The notes beneath the pieces were generated by a model. That model was not told where the DNA came from. It did not search any database and saw only the letters and a list, made by a program, of their open reading frames with translations. A stretch of 7,458 nt of DNA from Methanosarcinales archaeon (GTDB lineage Archaea; Halobacteriota; Methanosarcinia; Methanosarcinales; Methanocomedenaceae), in NCBI GenBank assembly GCA_013330355.1, contig DUIM01000097.1, positions 1 through 7,458 on the forward strand, read 5' to 3'. Of the stretch, positions 5,003 to 7,458 are shown one piece after another. The position numbers and the translations under genes were made by a program. Each line of letters begins with the position of its first letter. Positions within the stretch are counted from its first letter, which is position 1.

Positions 5003-6739
5003 TTATATCCCGGTTTTCTTCTTATACAATTCCAGCATTTCCCGGATGGTCTCTTCCTTTACCATTCCCAGTTGGGATATGGTTTCATAGAAACGCCCGG
5101 GAACTTTTATTTTGTCCACGTCAAAACCCTGCTGCTTCTTGAACTCATATTTTGCAAGGAATATCTCACGGCCCAATGTTTCAAGTTCGTCCCTGGTCTT
5201 TTTAATACCAACGCTGGCCAGGGCATCAATGATAGTTTGTTCGCCATATACTCCTCTAGCAAAGAGACATGCCACCAGGGAGTTGTTGATCATGCGCCAG
5301 TAATCCTCATAGATGAGCTTATCCACCATCTGTTCTCCAGTTAATTGCTGGCTTGCAGCTTTCTGGTCAATACTATATCCACCGTTGTCAAGGTGGGAAT
5401 GCCGCACACCCACCATCTGCCCTACTATAGAAGCAGGACCGGTATGATAACCCGCTATCTCCAGGCCGCCCAGGTTCACAGCAAAGTCCTCACCACCGTA
5501 TTCTGCTGCAGCAGCCACAGTACCTTTGGCAAGTGTCTTGTAGAATTTGTTTGGCATCTCTACTATCTTATCGATCATCTTCAGGTAACTGTTGGTATCT
5601 CCCCAGCGAAGTGCTATACCCAGGGTATCAGGCGGAGTAATCAGGTCCTTCTCATAGCTTTCGGTGGCCCATGCCAGTACGCCTCCCGTACTCATGACAT
5701 CAAGGCCGTAGCGCTCGCACCTGTCAATGAGGCGCAGCACGTCCTCGGCAAGGTTGATCCCAAGGTTAGTACCCAGTGAGTAAATAAGTTCATAATCATA
5801 ACTGATGTGGTTTACTTCGAACTCATGCCCCTTCTGGAAGGTTGTCTTTAGCATAGCGATATGTATGCAGCCGATGGGGCAGTTGCTGCATGCGATCTTG
5901 CGAAGCAGCAGGTTGTCTGCAAAGTATTCGCCGGATATGTTCTCGGCATTTTCGAAACGTGATTGCTTGAGGTTGCGGGTAGGCAGCCCTTTTAACTGGT
6001 TCAGGACATTGATGTTGGCTGCGGTCCCGAGGTCGTGGTACTTTTCCATAACCTCGGTGTCCACAACGGCATCATATAGTTTATTGTACATTTTACTGTA
6101 TGGTGCTATCTCTGGTATCTCTACATCTTCGGTGCCTGAGATCACTATCGCTTTCAGGTTCTTGCTGCCGAACACCGCACCCAGGCCCAGCCTGCCGAAG
6201 TGTCGGTAGGTGTCTACATTCACGTTGGCGTAGTGCACCATGTTCACACCAGCTCCGCCGATACGCATAATGCTGCGCCTGCCCTTTCCCGGCTCAACTC
6301 CCCTTAGTATCTTGCCTATGACCTCGACAGAGGATACGTTCCAGATGCTGGTGGCATCCTTGAGATTAACTTCATCGTCGTGGATGGATAGATAACACGG
6401 TTTTTCTGCCCTGCCTTTTATTACAATACTGTCATACCCGGCAAAGCGCATGGCCATTGACAGCCGCCCGCCCGCATGGGACTCGCCCAGTTCCCCTGTC
6501 ATGGGTGATTTGAACATGGATACAGTTTTGGATACGCACGGGAAGATTGTATTAAGTGGCCCTATGCTGAATATTATCGGGGCTTCGGGTGAGAATGGGT
6601 CGGTTCCGGGCGGGCATTCTTCCAGTAACAGTTGGGTAGCCACGCCCGTACCGCCCAGGTATTTATCGAACAGGTCGGCACGGTTCTTTACCTCGTGCTC
6701 GCCTGTATCAAGATCAATGTAGAGTACGTTGGACCACAT
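5003..6739 (-). CDS. aor: Tungsten-dependent aldehyde:ferredoxin oxidoreductase family protein
   Basis: This 578-aa cytosolic enzyme of the AOR family holds a bis-pterin tungsten cofactor and one 4Fe-4S cluster and oxidises aldehydes to acids with transfer of electrons to ferredoxin. The N-terminal domain shows YLGGTGVAT and the GRLGLGAVFGSKNLKAI pterin-binding segment (about 182-198). The cluster ligands are CSNCPIGC (Cys284, Cys287, Cys291) plus Cys491 in NNSLVACLFAR. Tyr316-Glu317 in the DYELIYSLG segment matches the catalytic Glu region, and GVRHSHLDNGGYS (His447/His449) the catalytic His region. GLDVMSTGG carries the first pterin-contacting Asp (347); at the second such position, five before Cys491, there is Asn486 instead of Asp. 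The ATG at 6739 follows the ferredoxin stop by one base and has a strong GAGGTG (6747-6752). The aldehyde substrate cannot be told; the length is slightly below the usual 600 or so. Confidence 0.92.
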   Translation of the reverse strand: MWSNVLYIDLDTGEHEVKNRADLFDKYLGGTGVATQLLLEECPPGTDPFSPEAPIIFSIGPLNTIFPCVSKTVSMFKSPMTGELGESHAGGRLSMAMRFAGYDSIVIKGRAEKPCYLSIHDDEVNLKDATSIWNVSSVEVIGKILRGVEPGKGRRSIMRIGGAGVNMVHYANVNVDTYRHFGRLGLGAVFGSKNLKAIVISGTEDVEIPEIAPYSKMYNKLYDAVVDTEVMEKYHDLGTAANINVLNQLKGLPTRNLKQSRFENAENISGEYFADNLLLRKIACSNCPIGCIHIAMLKTTFQKGHEFEVNHISYDYELIYSLGTNLGINLAEDVLRLIDRCERYGLDVMSTGGVLAWATESYEKDLITPPDTLGIALRWGDTNSYLKMIDKIVEMPNKFYKTLAKGTVAAAAEYGGEDFAVNLGGLEIAGYHTGPASIVGQMVGVRHSHLDNGGYSIDQKAASQQLTGEQMVDKLIYEDYWRMINNSLVACLFARGVYGEQTIIDALASVGIKKTRDELETLGREIFLAKYEFKKQQGFDVDKIKVPGRFYETISQLGMVKEETIREMLELYKKKTGI

Positions 6740-6740
6740 A

Positions 6741-7151
6741 TTATAGCACCTCGGTCTTTCTCAGTTCAAGTACGTCATGACTGCAAAATCTGGCACATGT
6801 ACCGCAATGGGTACAGATAACGGGCATGTTTGCCTTGTCAAAATGGATTGCACGGGGCAGGCAGGCACTGGCACAGCTCTTACATGAATTACACAGGTCC
6901 TTGTTTAATATTACACCGCCACCGGTTCGTGGTGTGAGTGCACCTGTGGGGCATGCCCGTGCGCACGGTGGGTCTATACATGAGCGACAAACGATTATTT
7001 CAAGACCGCTCTCGATACCGCCTGAGGTCCTGATATCGATAGCGCTGTCTATGAGCGATACCGTGTTTGCATTTACCCGGCTGCAAGCAAGCATGCAGCT
7101 ATAGCAACCTATACACCTGTTAGGATTAGCGACTTTTATTTTTGCAGGCAA
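6741..7151 (-). CDS. Four-cluster 4Fe-4S ferredoxin, probable AOR electron-transfer subunit
   Basis: This 136-aa soluble protein has sixteen cysteines in four 4Fe-4S motifs: CIGCYSCMLAC (13-23), CRSCIDPPCARAC (55-67), CNSCKSCASAC (87-97) and CTHCGTCARFC (113-123). The arrangement resembles HycB/DmsB-type electron-transfer subunits and the small ferredoxin subunits encoded with several AORs. It would accept electrons from the AOR cluster and relay them to ferredoxin or another partner. The start is TTG at 7151-7149. An in-frame TAA lies one codon upstream and the first cysteine is only 12 residues in, so no ATG is possible, while AAGGTGG just upstream is a good ribosome binding site. The stop TAA is one base from the AOR ATG, so the two are expected to be translated together in a 1:1-like ratio. 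There is no signal peptide or Tat motif. Confidence 0.88.
   Translation of the reverse strand: MPAKIKVANPNRCIGCYSCMLACSRVNANTVSLIDSAIDIRTSGGIESGLEIIVCRSCIDPPCARACPTGALTPRTGGGVILNKDLCNSCKSCASACLPRAIHFDKANMPVICTHCGTCARFCSHDVLELRKTEVL
6747..6752 (-). promoter_or_regulatory. Ribosome binding site of aor inside the ferredoxin 3' end
   Basis: GAGGTG on the minus strand matches the anti-Shine-Dalgarno strongly, lies about seven bases before the AOR ATG, and is embedded in the last codons of the ferredoxin gene, supporting translational coupling. Confidence 0.7.
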
Positions 7152-7155
7152 CTCT

Positions 7156-7165
7156 TACCACCTTT
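7156..7165 (-). promoter_or_regulatory. Ribosome binding site supporting the ferredoxin TTG start
   Basis: The minus strand reads AAAGGTGGTA a few bases before the TTG at 7151. Together with the in-frame stop at 7155-7157 it fixes the unusual start codon. Confidence 0.6.
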
Positions 7166-7274
7166 TAGTATTGTTTTGTTAAAAGAGTACTATAAGGCTT
7201 TTGGTGAATAAATAATCTGTGTGTCACAAATGTTTTAACTTAATATATTCCTCTCAACTGAACCAGTACACTGC

Positions 7275-7458
7275 AATTTTTAGATGTTCCATTCGGCCGT
7301 GCACATTTTAAATTTTATCGATGTTCACATTAAATTTCACCAAATCAATAACAATAGCGAGAGAAATATTTAAAATCTACACGTTTTTGCTTTGTTATAT
7401 TTAAACCAATTACGTTTAGTTGTGCTCATAGCTCACGGTTTCAAATTTTTCGATGTCT
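7275..7458 (+). repeat. Three degenerate copies of an AATTTTTnGATGTYC motif
   Basis: The copies read AATTTTTAGATGTTCC (7275-7290), AATTTTATCGATGTTCA (7311-7327) and AATTTTTCGATGTCT (7444-7458, cut by the window end). They share orientation but not spacing. They may be binding sites of a regulator or chance in AT-rich DNA. Confidence 0.35.

Larger units (their letters stand above)
7152..7458. other. AT-rich intergenic region upstream of the ferredoxin-AOR operon
   Basis: No credible coding frame is seen on either strand. The region must contain the promoter of the minus-strand ferredoxin-AOR operon. Minus-strand TATA-like candidates are GAATATATTA (complement of 7241-7250) and TTATTTATT (about 7206-7215), and I cannot choose between them. 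On the plus strand, AAATATTTAAAA (7364-7375) and TTATATTTAAA (7395-7405) look like TATA boxes for a gene beyond the right edge. Three degenerate copies of AATTTTT-GATGT lie at 7275-7290, 7311-7327 and 7444-7458. Confidence 0.5.

Noticed and set aside
7435..7458. First unit of a CRISPR array at the right edge
   Set aside because: GGTTTCAAATTTTTCGATGTCT begins like some archaeal repeats, but only one partial unit is visible and the other copies are irregularly spaced and degenerate, so an array cannot be claimed.

Overview
The window looks like a piece of a euryarchaeal chromosome, most likely from a Methanosarcinales-type methanogen or methanotroph relative (inference). The reasons are: a glucosyl-3-phosphoglycerate synthase plus phosphatase pair of the kind characterised in Methanococcoides burtonii, an iron-sulfur flavoprotein remnant, a tungsten aldehyde oxidoreductase with its own four-cluster ferredoxin, Shine-Dalgarno sequences of the GGAG/GAGGTG type, and AT-rich spacers with archaeal TATA-like boxes. 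No rRNA, tRNA, CRISPR array or intact mobile element is visible.

Layout: (1) Positions 1-393 hold the 3' end of an AT-rich gene with TPR-like helical repeats, cut by the left edge. (2) Positions 394-1025 are a decayed zone. It has the GC-rich N-terminal half of an iron-sulfur flavoprotein gene without a normal start codon, which breaks off beside a perfect 14-bp palindrome. An AT-rich spacer follows, containing a small GC-rich, coding-looking island on the minus strand. (3) Positions 1026-3665 are a plus-strand operon-like run: gpgP (HAD phosphatase), an unrecognised 175-aa cysteine-bearing protein, and a single-domain GH15-like glycoside hydrolase. (4) Positions 3685-4896 hold gpgS (GT81 synthase) on the minus strand, convergent with the run and only 19 bp away. 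(5) Positions 5003-7151 are a minus-strand two-gene operon: a 136-aa four-cluster ferredoxin (TTG start), then, after a single base, a 578-aa aldehyde:ferredoxin oxidoreductase. (6) Positions 7152-7458 are AT-rich and non-coding, with TATA-like boxes and three degenerate copies of a short motif, the last touching the right edge.

How the genes work together: GpgS joins an activated glucose to 3-phosphoglycerate, and GpgP removes the phosphate to give glucosylglycerate, a compatible solute. The GH15-like enzyme, tightly linked to the 175-aa protein, could release glucose from glucosylglycerate or a related alpha-glucoside, so the locus may make and also recycle the solute; this last step is inference. 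The AOR and ferredoxin form a separate redox unit that would oxidise an aldehyde to an acid and pass electrons to low-potential carriers. The strongest candidates for something not well described are the 175-aa protein with its GH15 partner, and the AOR variant in which the usual Asp before the fourth cluster cysteine is Asn.
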